The notes beneath the pieces are model-generated. The model had not been told where the DNA came from. It worked only from the letters and a program-made list of their open reading frames with translations, and ran no database searches. A stretch of DNA of 64,000 nt, taken from assembly GCF_019397265.1 (NCBI RefSeq), contig NZ_CP068985.1, forward strand, positions 1,302,001 through 1,366,000, in the 5' to 3' direction. The DNA is from Nonomuraea coxensis DSM 45129 (GTDB lineage Bacteria; Actinomycetota; Actinomycetes; Streptosporangiales; Streptosporangiaceae). The translations under genes were made by a program, and so were the position numbers. Positions 18,767-27,112 of this stretch are shown piece by piece; within the stretch, counting starts at the first letter, position 1, and each line of letters opens with the position of its first letter.

Positions 18767-21700
18767 GCCGGCCGCCGGCCACCGACAAGCTGGTCTGGGG
18801 CCGCCCCGGCACCGGCCGCCCCGGCACCGGCCGCCCCGGCACCGGCCGCCCCGGCACCGGCCGCCCCGGCTCCGGGACCGCCGGCCCCAAGGCGGGCGCG
18901 CGTCCGCTGGGGGAGCGGGCGTGGCGGCGGTGGTGGCTGGTGATCTGCTGCCTCGGCTTCTCCCTGCTGGCGTTCACCACCAAGCCGGGCCACCTGATCT
19001 CCGACACCAAGATGGACCTCGCGCTCAACCCCGTCGGCTGGCTGGAGCGCGCCGCGCACCTGTGGGACCTGCAGCACTTCGGCCAGCTCCAGAACCAGGT
19101 GGCGGGCTACATCTTCCCCATGGGCCCGTTCTTCGCCCTCGGCGACCTCGCAGGGACGGCCCCCTGGGTGACGCAGCGGCTCTGGCTCACGCTGCTCATG
19201 TGCGTGGCCTTCCTCGGCGTGGAACGGCTGATGGGGCAGCTCGGCGTCGGCACGCCGGGCACCAGGATCGCCGGGGCCCTGGCGTACGCGCTGGCCCCGC
19301 GCACGCTGTCGATCCTCGGCGAGATCTCCATCGAGTGGCTGCCCGCCGCGATGCTGCCGTGGATCGTCGTCCCGCTGCTCACGGCCTCGGAGACGGGCCA
19401 GCGGGCGCGCGGGGCGATCAGGTCGGCGCTCGCGGTGGCGCTGTGCGGCGGCGTGAACGCGGTGGCGGTGCTGGCCGTGCTCGTGGCCCCGGTGCTCTAC
19501 ATCCTGACCCGGCCGCGCCCGGTGCCGCGCTGGCGGCTGCTCGGCTGGTGGAGCGCCGCCGTCGCGGTCGCCACCCTCTTCTGGTGGCTGCCGCTGCTGC
19601 TGGTCGGCCGGTACGCCTTCTCGTTCCTGCCGTACACCGAGACCGCCGCCACCACCACCCAGGTCACCTCGCTCACGAACGTCCTGCGCGGCGCCTCCGA
19701 CTGGGTGCGCTACCTGCCGGTCAACGGCGTCTTCGAGCAGCCGCCCGGCTTCGCTATCGCCACCTCGGCCACGATGGTCGTGGTCACCGGCCTGCTGGCC
19801 GCGTTCGGCCTGGCCGGGCTGGCCCGCCGGGACCTGCCCGCGAAGGGGTTCGTGCTGGCGCTGTTCGTGGTGGGCGTGGCCGCGCTGGTCGCCGGGCACA
19901 TCAGCGCGCTGGAGCCGATCACCGCCGAGCCGGTCCGCTGGCTGCTGGACGGGCCGCTCGCGCCGCTGCGCAACCTGCGCAAGTTCGACCCGCTGGTCCG
20001 GCTGGCGCTCGCCTTCGGCCTGGCGCACCTGCTGGCGCGGGCCCGGCTGCCGCTCCGCACGCTGGCCGCCGTGGCCGCCGCCGCGCTCGTGCTGCCCGTC
20101 TTCAACCAGGGCCTCGCCGCGCCGGGCGACTTCGAGGACGTGCCGCCGTACTGGCGGGAGGCCGCGTCCTGGCTGGACGAGAACGCCGGCGACGACGGCG
20201 TGCTGCTCGTGCCGGGCGCCAAGTTCGCCGAGTACGTCTGGGGCCGCCCCATGGACGAGCCCCTGCAGGCGCTGACCACGGCCCGCTGGACCACCCGGCG
20301 GATCGAGCCGCCGGGATCGGTCGGCCTGACCCGGCTGCTCGACGTCATCGACCAGCGCCTGGCCGCCGGCCACGGCTCGGCCGGCGTGACGGCGGTGCTG
20401 CGCCGCCTCGGCGTGCGCTACCTGCTGGTACGCAACGACCTCATGCGGCAGAACCTCCAGGGCGCCTGGCCGTCGCGGATCTACGAGGCGCTGCGCGAGA
20501 CGCCCGGCGTCAAGCTCGTACGCTCCTTCGGCGAGCCCGTCGGCGACCGGCAGAGCGACGACGCCCAGCACTCGCTGGACCCGGCGTTCCCCGCGCTCGA
20601 CCTGTACGAGGTGTCCGGCGCGGCCGACCTGGTGTCCGTGCAGTCGGCCGCCGACGCGCTGGCCGTGCGCGGCGGGCCCGACGCGCTGCTCGCGATGGGC
20701 GATCTCGGGCTGCTCGGCGACGGCCCGGTGCTGGTCGGCGGCGACGCGGGCAAGCGCGAGCTGCCCACTGTCGTCAGCGACGCGCTGCGGCTGCGCGAGC
20801 GCTCGTTCGGCGAGCTGCGCTCGAACCAGTCGCCCACGCTCACCGCCGACCACAAGGCCGACTTCGCCGGCGTACGCGCGCTGGACCTGCTGGAGGACGG
20901 CTGGCTGGACGACACCGCGACGGCCGAGTACCACGGGATCTCCGGCGTCACGGCCTCCTCCTCGATCGCCGACCCCGACGCCGTCGCGGGCAGCGGCGAC
21001 CCGAGCCGGGGCCCGTGGGCGGCCCTGGACGGCAACGTCGCCACCGGCTGGGAGAGCAGCGGCACCAGCCGCCCCGAAGGGCAGTGGCTGCGCGTGGACC
21101 TGCCGGCGCAGCGGCGGATCGGGCAGATCCAGGTCATGTTCGGCTCCGGCTTCCTGCTCGGCCAGTCCGTGACGCGGGTGGCCGTCGAGACCGACGCGGG
21201 GAGCCTGGTCCAGGACGTTCGCGACACCACCGACCCGCAGACGCTGCGGGTGCCCGAGGGCCCGGCGACCTGGCTGCGGATCAAGGTCGTCGCGACCGGC
21301 TCGGAGCGGTGGAGCTACGGCCAGCGGGTCGGCGTCGTCGAGCTGTCGATCCCCGGCGTCGTGGCCGAGCGCACGATCCGGCTGCCCGGCGCGGGCGGCG
21401 ACGCCTACGTCATGGACCAGGGGCTCGACGCCCGGTCCGCCTGCATGCGCAACCAGGTGCGGTGGGTGTGCAACGACGCGGTGCTGACCCGGCGGAGCGA
21501 GGAGACCGGCTTCGACCGCACGTTCACGGCCCCGGCCCAGGAGACGGTGAACGTGCGCGGCACGGCCGTGCTCAAGGACTCCACGCTGGCCGACCGCTAC
21601 ACCCGCGTCAGCACCGGGCTCACCCAGGTGACCGGCTCGTCCCAGCTCACCGACGACCCGGTGGTCTCGCCGCGCTCGGCGTTCGACGGCGACGCGAGCA

Positions 21701-22959
21701 CCACCTGGATGCCGGCCGCCGAGGACACCCAGCCGACGCTCACGCTCACCTGGAAGGGCGAGAAGACGATCTCGCGGATCAAGCTGGGCCGCCCGGCCGG
21801 CGACCGCATGCAGCCGCTCGACGTGGTCGTCACCGGCGACAACGGCATCGCCCGCGCCGGCCGGGTGGACCAGGAGGGGAACCTCACCTTCCGGCCGCTG
21901 CGCACGACCGAGCTCAAGCTGCGCTTCACGCCCTACTCCAAGCGGCTGCAGCTCACCGAGCTGGTCGTGCCGGGCCTCGACCCGGTGACCCGGCCCGCCG
22001 ACATCCCGCTGCGGCTGCCCTGCGGCTTCGGCCCGACCGTCGAGGTGAACGGCACGTCCATCGCGACCAAGGTCGCCGGCACCCACGCCGACCTGCTGGA
22101 GAAGCGGCCCGTACGGATCCAGGGCTGCGCGCGGGCCGAGCTGAAGGCCGGGGACAACCGGGTGCGGGTGGCCGGATGGGACACCTTCGCGATCGACGAC
22201 CTGGTCGTCGGCCGGCTGCCGGACGAGCCGCGCGGCGTCGAGGGCGCGGCGGTGCGCGGGATCTGGACGGCCGCCGAGCGCGAGGTCAAGGTGAGCGCCC
22301 CCAAGGACGCCTTCCTCGTCGTCAACGAGAACTACAACGCCGGCTGGCGGGCCAGGGTGGACGGGCAGACGCTGCGGCCGGTGCGCGTGGACGGCTGGAA
22401 GCAGGCGTGGGAGCTGCCCGCGGGCACGGCGGGGACCGTGCGGTTGGAGTACGTGCCGGACCGCGCCTACGGGCTGGCGCTGGCGTACGGGATGGCGGGG
22501 ATCGCGCTGCTCGCCCTCGGCGCGCTGGTGCTGCGCGGGCCGCGTCCCGAGCACGTACGCGAGACCGCACCGGCCGGGGCGGCGCGGCTGTCGCGGCTGC
22601 GGGCCCCGTACGCGGTCGTGCTGGGCCTGGCGTTCGGCGGCTGGGTGGCGAGCTGGCAGGGCGCGCTGGCGGTGCTGGCGGCGATGCTGGTGACGTTCGC
22701 GCTGCGGGCCGGAGGGCTGCCCGCGCACTGGCTGTCAGCCGGGCTGTTCGGCGTGGCGACGGCGTCGCTGGCGGTCCACCTGGTGCTGCGCGAGCAGGGG
22801 ATCGACCTCGCGGTGCTGGCCGACCACGTGCCTCAACTGCTGTCGTCGGCGGCGGTCGGGGCGTTGTTCGGCCGGCACGTCACCCGGCCGGCGCGGCCGG
22901 CGCCGCCTCCCGGGCTGCCGGCCGAGGAGCAGGTGCTGGCCGGCGCCGGCTCAGCCTGA
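18763..22959 (+). CDS. aftD: AftD-like arabinofuranosyltransferase (GT-C, DUF3367) with discoidin-like modules
   Basis: About 1398 residues. After a low-complexity GRPGT-repeat head come ~11 hydrophobic segments (about 45-450), which form the GT-C core with an early DTKMDL acidic loop. A large outer region follows. It contains two F5/8-type C (discoidin-like) carbohydrate-binding modules, near 745-865 (ALDGNVATGWESS) and 965-1070 (AFDGDASTTWMPA). Three or four further hydrophobic segments close the protein (about 1240-1375). The layout matches AftD, which adds branching arabinofuranose in mycobacterial arabinan; the substrate here may differ. GTG 18763 is chosen from the GTGA overlap and GGGGAGGAG upstream. 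The last 80 bp overlap the acyltransferase gene tail to tail. Confidence 0.8.
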   Translation: MSRPPATDKLVWGRPGTGRPGTGRPGTGRPGTGRPGSGTAGPKAGARPLGERAWRRWWLVICCLGFSLLAFTTKPGHLISDTKMDLALNPVGWLERAAHLWDLQHFGQLQNQVAGYIFPMGPFFALGDLAGTAPWVTQRLWLTLLMCVAFLGVERLMGQLGVGTPGTRIAGALAYALAPRTLSILGEISIEWLPAAMLPWIVVPLLTASETGQRARGAIRSALAVALCGGVNAVAVLAVLVAPVLYILTRPRPVPRWRLLGWWSAAVAVATLFWWLPLLLVGRYAFSFLPYTETAATTTQVTSLTNVLRGASDWVRYLPVNGVFEQPPGFAIATSATMVVVTGLLAAFGLAGLARRDLPAKGFVLALFVVGVAALVAGHISALEPITAEPVRWLLDGPLAPLRNLRKFDPLVRLALAFGLAHLLARARLPLRTLAAVAAAALVLPVFNQGLAAPGDFEDVPPYWREAASWLDENAGDDGVLLVPGAKFAEYVWGRPMDEPLQALTTARWTTRRIEPPGSVGLTRLLDVIDQRLAAGHGSAGVTAVLRRLGVRYLLVRNDLMRQNLQGAWPSRIYEALRETPGVKLVRSFGEPVGDRQSDDAQHSLDPAFPALDLYEVSGAADLVSVQSAADALAVRGGPDALLAMGDLGLLGDGPVLVGGDAGKRELPTVVSDALRLRERSFGELRSNQSPTLTADHKADFAGVRALDLLEDGWLDDTATAEYHGISGVTASSSIADPDAVAGSGDPSRGPWAALDGNVATGWESSGTSRPEGQWLRVDLPAQRRIGQIQVMFGSGFLLGQSVTRVAVETDAGSLVQDVRDTTDPQTLRVPEGPATWLRIKVVATGSERWSYGQRVGVVELSIPGVVAERTIRLPGAGGDAYVMDQGLDARSACMRNQVRWVCNDAVLTRRSEETGFDRTFTAPAQETVNVRGTAVLKDSTLADRYTRVSTGLTQVTGSSQLTDDPVVSPRSAFDGDASTTWMPAAEDTQPTLTLTWKGEKTISRIKLGRPAGDRMQPLDVVVTGDNGIARAGRVDQEGNLTFRPLRTTELKLRFTPYSKRLQLTELVVPGLDPVTRPADIPLRLPCGFGPTVEVNGTSIATKVAGTHADLLEKRPVRIQGCARAELKAGDNRVRVAGWDTFAIDDLVVGRLPDEPRGVEGAAVRGIWTAAEREVKVSAPKDAFLVVNENYNAGWRARVDGQTLRPVRVDGWKQAWELPAGTAGTVRLEYVPDRAYGLALAYGMAGIALLALGALVLRGPRPEHVRETAPAGAARLSRLRAPYAVVLGLAFGGWVASWQGALAVLAAMLVTFALRAGGLPAHWLSAGLFGVATASLAVHLVLREQGIDLAVLADHVPQLLSSAAVGALFGRHVTRPARPAPPPGLPAEEQVLAGAGSA
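18799..18873 (+). repeat. Five 15-bp tandem repeats coding GRPGT
   Basis: The unit GGCCGCCCCGGCACC is repeated five times (18799-18873); the last copy has one change (ACC to TCC). It encodes GRPGT four times and GRPGS once in the cytoplasmic head of the AftD-like protein. The unit is a multiple of three, so copy-number change would lengthen or shorten the protein without a frameshift. Confidence 0.9.
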
Positions 22960-24025
22960 GAGCGGTGGCCTCGACGAGATGGTAGCTCCCCACGCTGAGC
23001 AGCAGCGTCACGATGAACGACATCACGGCCACGCTCGGGAAGTCGCCCTGGAACGGCTGCGCGCCGGTGAGCTTGAGCTGCAACGTGATCACCGGCGCGT
23101 GCCAGAGGAAGAAGCTGTAGGAGATGCGGCCGAAGTAGGCGACGACCGGGTTGCCGAGCACCCGGTGGCGCAGCGAGTCCGCGCGTGGCGCCAGCGCGAA
23201 CGGCGCGACGAGCAGCACCGACACCGCCGCCTCCAGGCTCACCCTGAGCAGCGACTCGCCGAGGGTGGGCAGCGTGAGCGTGCGCGGGCCGGCGAGGCCG
23301 GTGCTCAGCACCGCGTACAGCAGGAAGGCCAGCACGAGGAGCTGCGGCGCGAGCGCGTCGACGATCCGGCTCTCCTTGAGCCACACCGACAGCACCGCCA
23401 TCGCCATGCCGCAGGCGAAGAAGACCAGGTGGTACGGCAGCCAGAGCCCGATCTCCGGCCGGTCGGTGAGCCGGGCCACGACGATGGAGGCCACGGAGAC
23501 CAGCGGCAGCAGGCCGATGCCGGTCAGCAGCCGCACCGGCCGGTTCCCGCGCCGCGCCCACCGGTCGAGCGCCCAGGCGAGCAGCGGCAGCGTGACGTAG
23601 AAGGCCATCTCGATGGGCAGCGTCCACATCTGGTAGAGGCCGTCGGGGGTGGGTTCGCCGGGGAAGTAGTTCTGGAGCAGGAGCAGCCACTTGACCCAGC
23701 CGGTCCAGTCGAGGCCGCCCCACGCCCAGAGCGCCAGCGCGGTCACCAGCCAGTAGACCGGCATGACGCGCAGCACCCGCCGCCACAGGTACGCGACGGG
23801 CCGGGGGCGGTCGGTGTCCTCGATCGCCGCGCGCGCCCAGGGGCGGTAAAGGAGCAGGCCGGACAGCAGGAAGAAGATGGGGACGGCGATGCCGAGGCGC
23901 GCCATCAGCCAGGCGTACATGCCCTCGCGGTACATCACGCCGGTGTTGCTCCCGACGTGCAGCAGCCACACGCCGAGGGCGGCGCACGCGCGGATGCCGT
24001 CGAGGGCCGCGTCCCTGTTCTTCAT
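22880..24025 (-). CDS. Acyltransferase 3 family membrane protein (OafA-like)
   Basis: A 381-residue protein with about ten hydrophobic segments. It opens with RDAALDGIRACAALGVWLLH, the family start motif with a conserved Arg, and has FFLLSGLLLYRPW and RRVLRVMPVYW. These enzymes move acyl groups onto sugars of envelope glycans or onto lipids. ATG 24025 is chosen because the longer frame adds a non-homologous head and GGGAG lies upstream. The final 80 bp overlap the AftD-like gene on the other strand. A perfect 19-bp palindrome (24064-24082) lies upstream of its start. Confidence 0.8.
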   Translation of the reverse strand: MKNRDAALDGIRACAALGVWLLHVGSNTGVMYREGMYAWLMARLGIAVPIFFLLSGLLLYRPWARAAIEDTDRPRPVAYLWRRVLRVMPVYWLVTALALWAWGGLDWTGWVKWLLLLQNYFPGEPTPDGLYQMWTLPIEMAFYVTLPLLAWALDRWARRGNRPVRLLTGIGLLPLVSVASIVVARLTDRPEIGLWLPYHLVFFACGMAMAVLSVWLKESRIVDALAPQLLVLAFLLYAVLSTGLAGPRTLTLPTLGESLLRVSLEAAVSVLLVAPFALAPRADSLRHRVLGNPVVAYFGRISYSFFLWHAPVITLQLKLTGAQPFQGDFPSVAVMSFIVTLLLSVGSYHLVEATALRLSRRRPAPAPRPAAREAAPAAPAG

Positions 24026-24063
24026 CCCTGCTCCCACCTTCGCGGATCGGCCGCCGGAACCAC

Positions 24064-24082
24064 GATAGAACTTGTTTCTATC
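24064..24082. promoter_or_regulatory. Perfect 19-bp palindrome, operator-like
   Basis: GATAGAA-CTTGT-TTCTATC is a perfect 7-5-7 inverted repeat in the divergent gap between the acyltransferase and the DUF3068 gene. Its core AGAA-N5-TTCT matches the sites at 9656 and 10881. A TetR-type dimer is the likely reader (inference). Confidence 0.6.
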
Positions 24083-24151
24083 GATTTGGTGACGGAGGCA
24101 GGCGCGGCGGTGACGCGCACCACCCCCTGTCATACTTTGTTGCTCGACGAT

Positions 24152-24179
24152 CTGACCTGATGACAACACGTTCTACAAA
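24152..24179 (+). promoter_or_regulatory. Promoter with KstR-type box, DUF3068 gene
   Basis: CTGACC (24152-24157) and TACAAA (24174-24179) are 16 nt apart. The segment 24162-24175 (GACAACACGTTCTA) fits the KstR consensus TNNAACNNGTTNNA at seven of eight fixed positions and reaches into the -10 box. Confidence 0.45.
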
Positions 24180-24192
24180 TGCGGAGGCCTCG

Positions 24193-25113
24193 ATGGGTCG
24201 TATCTCCACGCTCGTCCTCATCGGGTTCGGAGCTTTCTTCATCGCACTGGCCCCGTTGGTGAAATTCTGGGCGGCCGAGAAGATCATCTCCGCGCCGGCG
24301 AACCAGTTCGGCATCTCCCACCTGGAGGCCAAGCAGGCGCAGTACTTCTCCCTCCAGGACCTGAAGGTCCTCACCGGCGACCTCGACATCATCGTCACCA
24401 CGCGCGGCGACGTGAAGGAGGCCAACTCCGACCGGGTCGTCTGGGACGAGGCCACGGTCGTCAACGACGTGACCAACAGCCGCCCGCAGATCGACCTGTC
24501 CGAGCGGCGCAGCGCCTTCAACCGCTACACCGGCGTCGCGGTCAACTGCTGCGGCTCCAGCGTGGACAAGGCTCCGGTGCAGCTCGAGGGCCAGATCTAC
24601 AAGTGGCCGTTCGACGTGGAGAAGAAGACGTACAAGGTCTTCAACGCGCAGGCGCAGAAGGCCTTCGACGCCACCTTCGTCCGCGAGGACAACGTCAACG
24701 GCCTGCCGGTGTACGTCTTCGAGCAGGCCGTCCCGCCGACCAAGACCGAGACCCGCACCGCCCCCGCCAACGTGCTCGGCATGACGGACACCACCGGTGA
24801 CGTGCAGGTCGACCGCTGGTACGACGGCAAGACCACCTTCTGGATCGAGCCCGTCACCGGCTCGCCCGTCAAGCAGGAGGTGCAGCGGCACGAGGTGCTG
24901 AAGACCCAGGACGGCGTGGAGCGCTCGGCGGCCTTCATCGGCACCGCCGTGATGACCGACGAGACCGTCTCCGGCCTGGTCAAGAACGCCCAGGAGGGCA
25001 AGAGCCAGATCAACCTGCTGCGGAACGTCATCCCGCTGGTGGTGCTCATCGTGGGTGTGGCGCTGGTGCTGGCCGGCGTGGTGCTGGGCCGCCGCCGCCC
25101 GGCCACCGCGTGA
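24193..25113 (+). CDS. DUF3068 / PorA-family membrane protein
   Basis: A 306-residue protein with a transmembrane helix at each end (about 5-24 and 278-298) and a large extracellular domain between. The early segment IALAPLVKFWAAEKI, the vicinal cysteines (VNCCGSS) and the length fit DUF3068, named for similarity to corynebacterial PorA-type porins. GGAGG at 24183-24187 fixes the ATG at 24193 rather than the upstream ATG at 24160. A KstR-type box lies on its promoter, which would be unusual for a plain structural protein. A strong terminator follows the gene. Confidence 0.75.
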   Translation: MGRISTLVLIGFGAFFIALAPLVKFWAAEKIISAPANQFGISHLEAKQAQYFSLQDLKVLTGDLDIIVTTRGDVKEANSDRVVWDEATVVNDVTNSRPQIDLSERRSAFNRYTGVAVNCCGSSVDKAPVQLEGQIYKWPFDVEKKTYKVFNAQAQKAFDATFVREDNVNGLPVYVFEQAVPPTKTETRTAPANVLGMTDTTGDVQVDRWYDGKTTFWIEPVTGSPVKQEVQRHEVLKTQDGVERSAAFIGTAVMTDETVSGLVKNAQEGKSQINLLRNVIPLVVLIVGVALVLAGVVLGRRRPATA

Positions 25114-25129
25114 AAAAACGCGTTATTTG

Positions 25130-25156
25130 AAGGCCCGCCGAAAGGCGGGCCTTTTT
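25130..25156 (+). terminator. Rho-independent terminator
   Basis: A 10-bp perfect stem (AAGGCCCGCC at 25130-25139 and its complement at 25144-25153), a GAAA tetraloop and a T-run (25152-25156) follow the DUF3068 stop by 16 nt. Confidence 0.9.
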
Positions 25157-25173
25157 CTTTTCCGGGATTTCAA

Positions 25174-25189
25174 CTAGAACCTGTTATAG
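25174..25189. promoter_or_regulatory. KstR-type operator box
   Basis: TAGAACCTGTTATA (25175-25188) fits TNNAACNNGTTNNA at every fixed position. It is the core of the near-palindrome CTAGAAC-CT-GTTATAG (25174-25189). It lies about 65 bp upstream of the -35 box of the FMN oxidoreductase promoter. Confidence 0.6.
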
Positions 25190-25219
25190 GCAGAGGTTAC
25201 TGACCAGTACCGACGAAAG

Positions 25220-25267
25220 GTTCTAGTGTAGAACACGTTGCAGTTCGCGTTGTGGCGGACGTATTGT
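25220..25267 (+). promoter_or_regulatory. Leaderless promoter overlapped by KstR-type operator
   Basis: TTGCAG (25238-25243) and TATTGT (25262-25267) are 18 nt apart, and the -10 ends 6 nt before the ATG at 25274. TAGAACACGTTGCA (25229-25242) fits the KstR consensus completely and covers the -35. It shares its left half with a perfect 6-3-6 palindrome GTTCTA-GTG-TAGAAC (25220-25234). Confidence 0.65.
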
Positions 25268-25273
25268 CAGGCC

Positions 25274-26380
25274 ATGCGGACACGTGTCACGGACATGTTC
25301 GGAATCGAGCTCCCGATCTTCGCGTTCAGCCACTGCAGGGACGTGGTCGCCGCCGTCAGCCGCGCGGGCGGCATGGGGGTGCTCGGGGCGCTCTACTTCA
25401 CTCCTGAAGAGCTCGAGATGGAGCTCAAGTGGATCGACGACCACGTGGACGGCCGGCCCTACGGCGTGGACGTCGTCATGCCGGCCTCGTACGAGGGGGC
25501 CGACTTCGCCCCCGAGGAGCTGGTCGGCCGCCTCCAGGGGATGATCCCCGAGGGGCACCGCGCGTTCGTCGAGAACCTGCTGGCCGAGCACGGCGTGCCG
25601 CCGCTCTCCTCGGACGCCGACGCCGGGCGGGTGCTGCTCGGCTGGACGGACGCCACGGCCCGCCCGCAGGTCGAGGTCGCCCTCCGCCACCCCATCGCGC
25701 TGCTCGCCAACGCCCTCGGCCCGCCGCCGGCCGACGTCGTCGAGCTGGCCCACTCCCGCGGCGTCAAGGTGGCGGCCCTCGCCTCCACCCCCCGGCACGC
25801 GCTCAAGCAGGTCGAGGTCGGCGTGGACGTCGTCGTCGCCCAGGGCACCGAGGCGGGCGGGCACACCGGCGAGATCTCCACCATGGTCCTCATCCCGCAG
25901 GTGGTGGACGCCGTGGACGTGCCGGTGCTGGCCGCGGGCGGCATCGGCAACGGCCGTCAGATGGCCGCCGGCATGGCGCTCGGCGCGGAGGGCGTGTGGA
26001 CCGGCTCCCTCTGGCTCACCGTCGAGGAGGCCGACACCCCGGAGATGGCCAAGCGCCGCATCCTGGAGGCCACCTCACGCGACACCGTCCGCTCCCGGAG
26101 CTGGACCGGAAAACCCGCCCGCCTGCTCAGGAACGAGTGGACCGAGGCGTGGGAGTCCGAGGAGTCGCCGGGCACGCTGCCGATGCCCCTGCAGTTCATG
26201 CTGGTCTCGGACGCCCTGCGCCGCATCGGCCGCTCCGACGCCTCCGAACTGGCCACCTTCCCCGCCGGCCAGATCATCGGCCTCATGAACCAGGTCCGCT
26301 CCACCAAGGACGTGATCTTCAACCTGATGACGGAGTACGGCGAGGCCCTGGACCGCCTGGAACGCATCACGGAGGACTGA
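25274..26380 (+). CDS. FMN-dependent oxidoreductase (nitronate monooxygenase family)
   Basis: A 368-residue TIM-barrel flavoprotein. The start TDMFGIELPIFAFSHCRDVVAAV and GGMGVLGALYF are followed by GTEAGGHTGEI with the conserved His, and the FMN-phosphate loop AAGGIGNGRQMAAG. The family includes true nitronate monooxygenases, enoyl reductases and IpdC, a steroid ring-degradation enzyme. KstR-type boxes at its promoter and nearby steroid genes favour a role in steroid breakdown over nitronate oxidation (inference). ATG 25274 is chosen because the leaderless promoter ends there; a longer reading from 25238 would begin inside the -35. Confidence 0.8.
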   Translation: MRTRVTDMFGIELPIFAFSHCRDVVAAVSRAGGMGVLGALYFTPEELEMELKWIDDHVDGRPYGVDVVMPASYEGADFAPEELVGRLQGMIPEGHRAFVENLLAEHGVPPLSSDADAGRVLLGWTDATARPQVEVALRHPIALLANALGPPPADVVELAHSRGVKVAALASTPRHALKQVEVGVDVVVAQGTEAGGHTGEISTMVLIPQVVDAVDVPVLAAGGIGNGRQMAAGMALGAEGVWTGSLWLTVEEADTPEMAKRRILEATSRDTVRSRSWTGKPARLLRNEWTEAWESEESPGTLPMPLQFMLVSDALRRIGRSDASELATFPAGQIIGLMNQVRSTKDVIFNLMTEYGEALDRLERITED

Positions 26381-26449
26381 GCCCGGCTCGGGCGGCGGTT
26401 ACGCGCCGGGCCGCCGCCCCGCCCGCAAGCGCATCTTGCGACTGGTCTC

Positions 26450-26872
26450 CTACCTGGGCAACAGGGTGAGGGCGGGGGTGTGGATCGGACGGACGACGGA
26501 GAAGTCGCGGACGTCGATCGTCATCACTTCGGTGACCCGCAGGCGCTCCGCCACGGCCACCACCGAGGCGTCGGCCGCGCCCAGGGGAAGGTCGTGGTAT
26601 CGCTCGACGAGGACCGCGATTCTCGAAAGATCGGACTTCGTGAGGTCGACGAGCCGGAACCAGCCGGACTCGATCAGCCGCAGGAACGCCGCCTCCGCCT
26701 TCGCGCCACCGAGCCTGCCGATCATGTAGCAGCTCTCGCCGGCGACGAAGCTGGGGACGAGCAAGGGCCGATCGGCGTTGCGTAGGCGCCTGAACTCCTG
26801 TACGCAGCGCTCGTGGTTCTTGTCGTCCCGGAAGGTCGCGGCCACGATCGGGCCGGTGTCGACTACGATCAC
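26450..26872 (-). CDS. PIN-domain ribonuclease toxin (VapC-like)
   Basis: A 140-residue PIN-domain protein with the expected acidic active-site residues: D5 in VVDTGP, a Glu near 46 in VAGES, an Asp near 99 in GAADAS and an Asp near 120 in TIDVRDF. VapC-type toxins cut tRNA or other RNA when free of their antitoxin. It starts with GTG at 26872, overlapping the upstream gene by 4 bp, the usual toxin-antitoxin arrangement. Confidence 0.85.
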   Translation of the reverse strand: MIVVDTGPIVAATFRDDKNHERCVQEFRRLRNADRPLLVPSFVAGESCYMIGRLGGAKAEAAFLRLIESGWFRLVDLTKSDLSRIAVLVERYHDLPLGAADASVVAVAERLRVTEVMTIDVRDFSVVRPIHTPALTLLPR

Positions 26873-27105
26873 GCTTCGTGACCGTAGCCCTCCCCGAGGA
26901 TTTCTTCCACCTGTTCTGAGGCGTCGCTCCGGCCGGCTTCGTAAGCGCCGAAGAGCGCGGGCATGCCGTCGTGACCGAGCTCCGGCTCCTTGGAGCCCGG
27001 GTGGACGAGCCGGAGGAGTCGCGCACGCTCTTCACGCACCTGGTCGGGCCGGAGCTGGTCGACCAGGCGGTGAAGATCTTCGTACTCTTCCTGCAGTGCC
27101 GTCAT
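26869..27105 (-). CDS. Putative antitoxin partner of the PIN toxin
   Basis: A 78-residue acidic protein. Its first ~35 residues are a charged helix ([28 protein letters not shown]). Its tail is short and acidic and would suit wrapping a toxin. It lacks an obvious ribbon-helix-helix or AbrB start, so it is not a standard VapB. It is called antitoxin by position: upstream of the toxin with a GTGA overlap, and preceded by a promoter with an inverted repeat. Confidence 0.65.
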   Translation of the reverse strand: MTALQEEYEDLHRLVDQLRPDQVREERARLLRLVHPGSKEPELGHDGMPALFGAYEAGRSDASEQVEEILGEGYGHEA

Positions 27106-27112
27106 GCTGTCG

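Noticed and set aside
18799..18873. CRISPR-like repeat array
   Set aside because: The 15-bp units are directly tandem, without spacers, and encode GRPGT in frame.
18628..22728. 1366-residue minus-strand frame, and a 1414-residue second plus-strand frame at 18741-22985
   Set aside because: Both are shadows of the AftD-like gene; their composition is Arg/Gly/Ala/Pro repeats and no domain can be seen.
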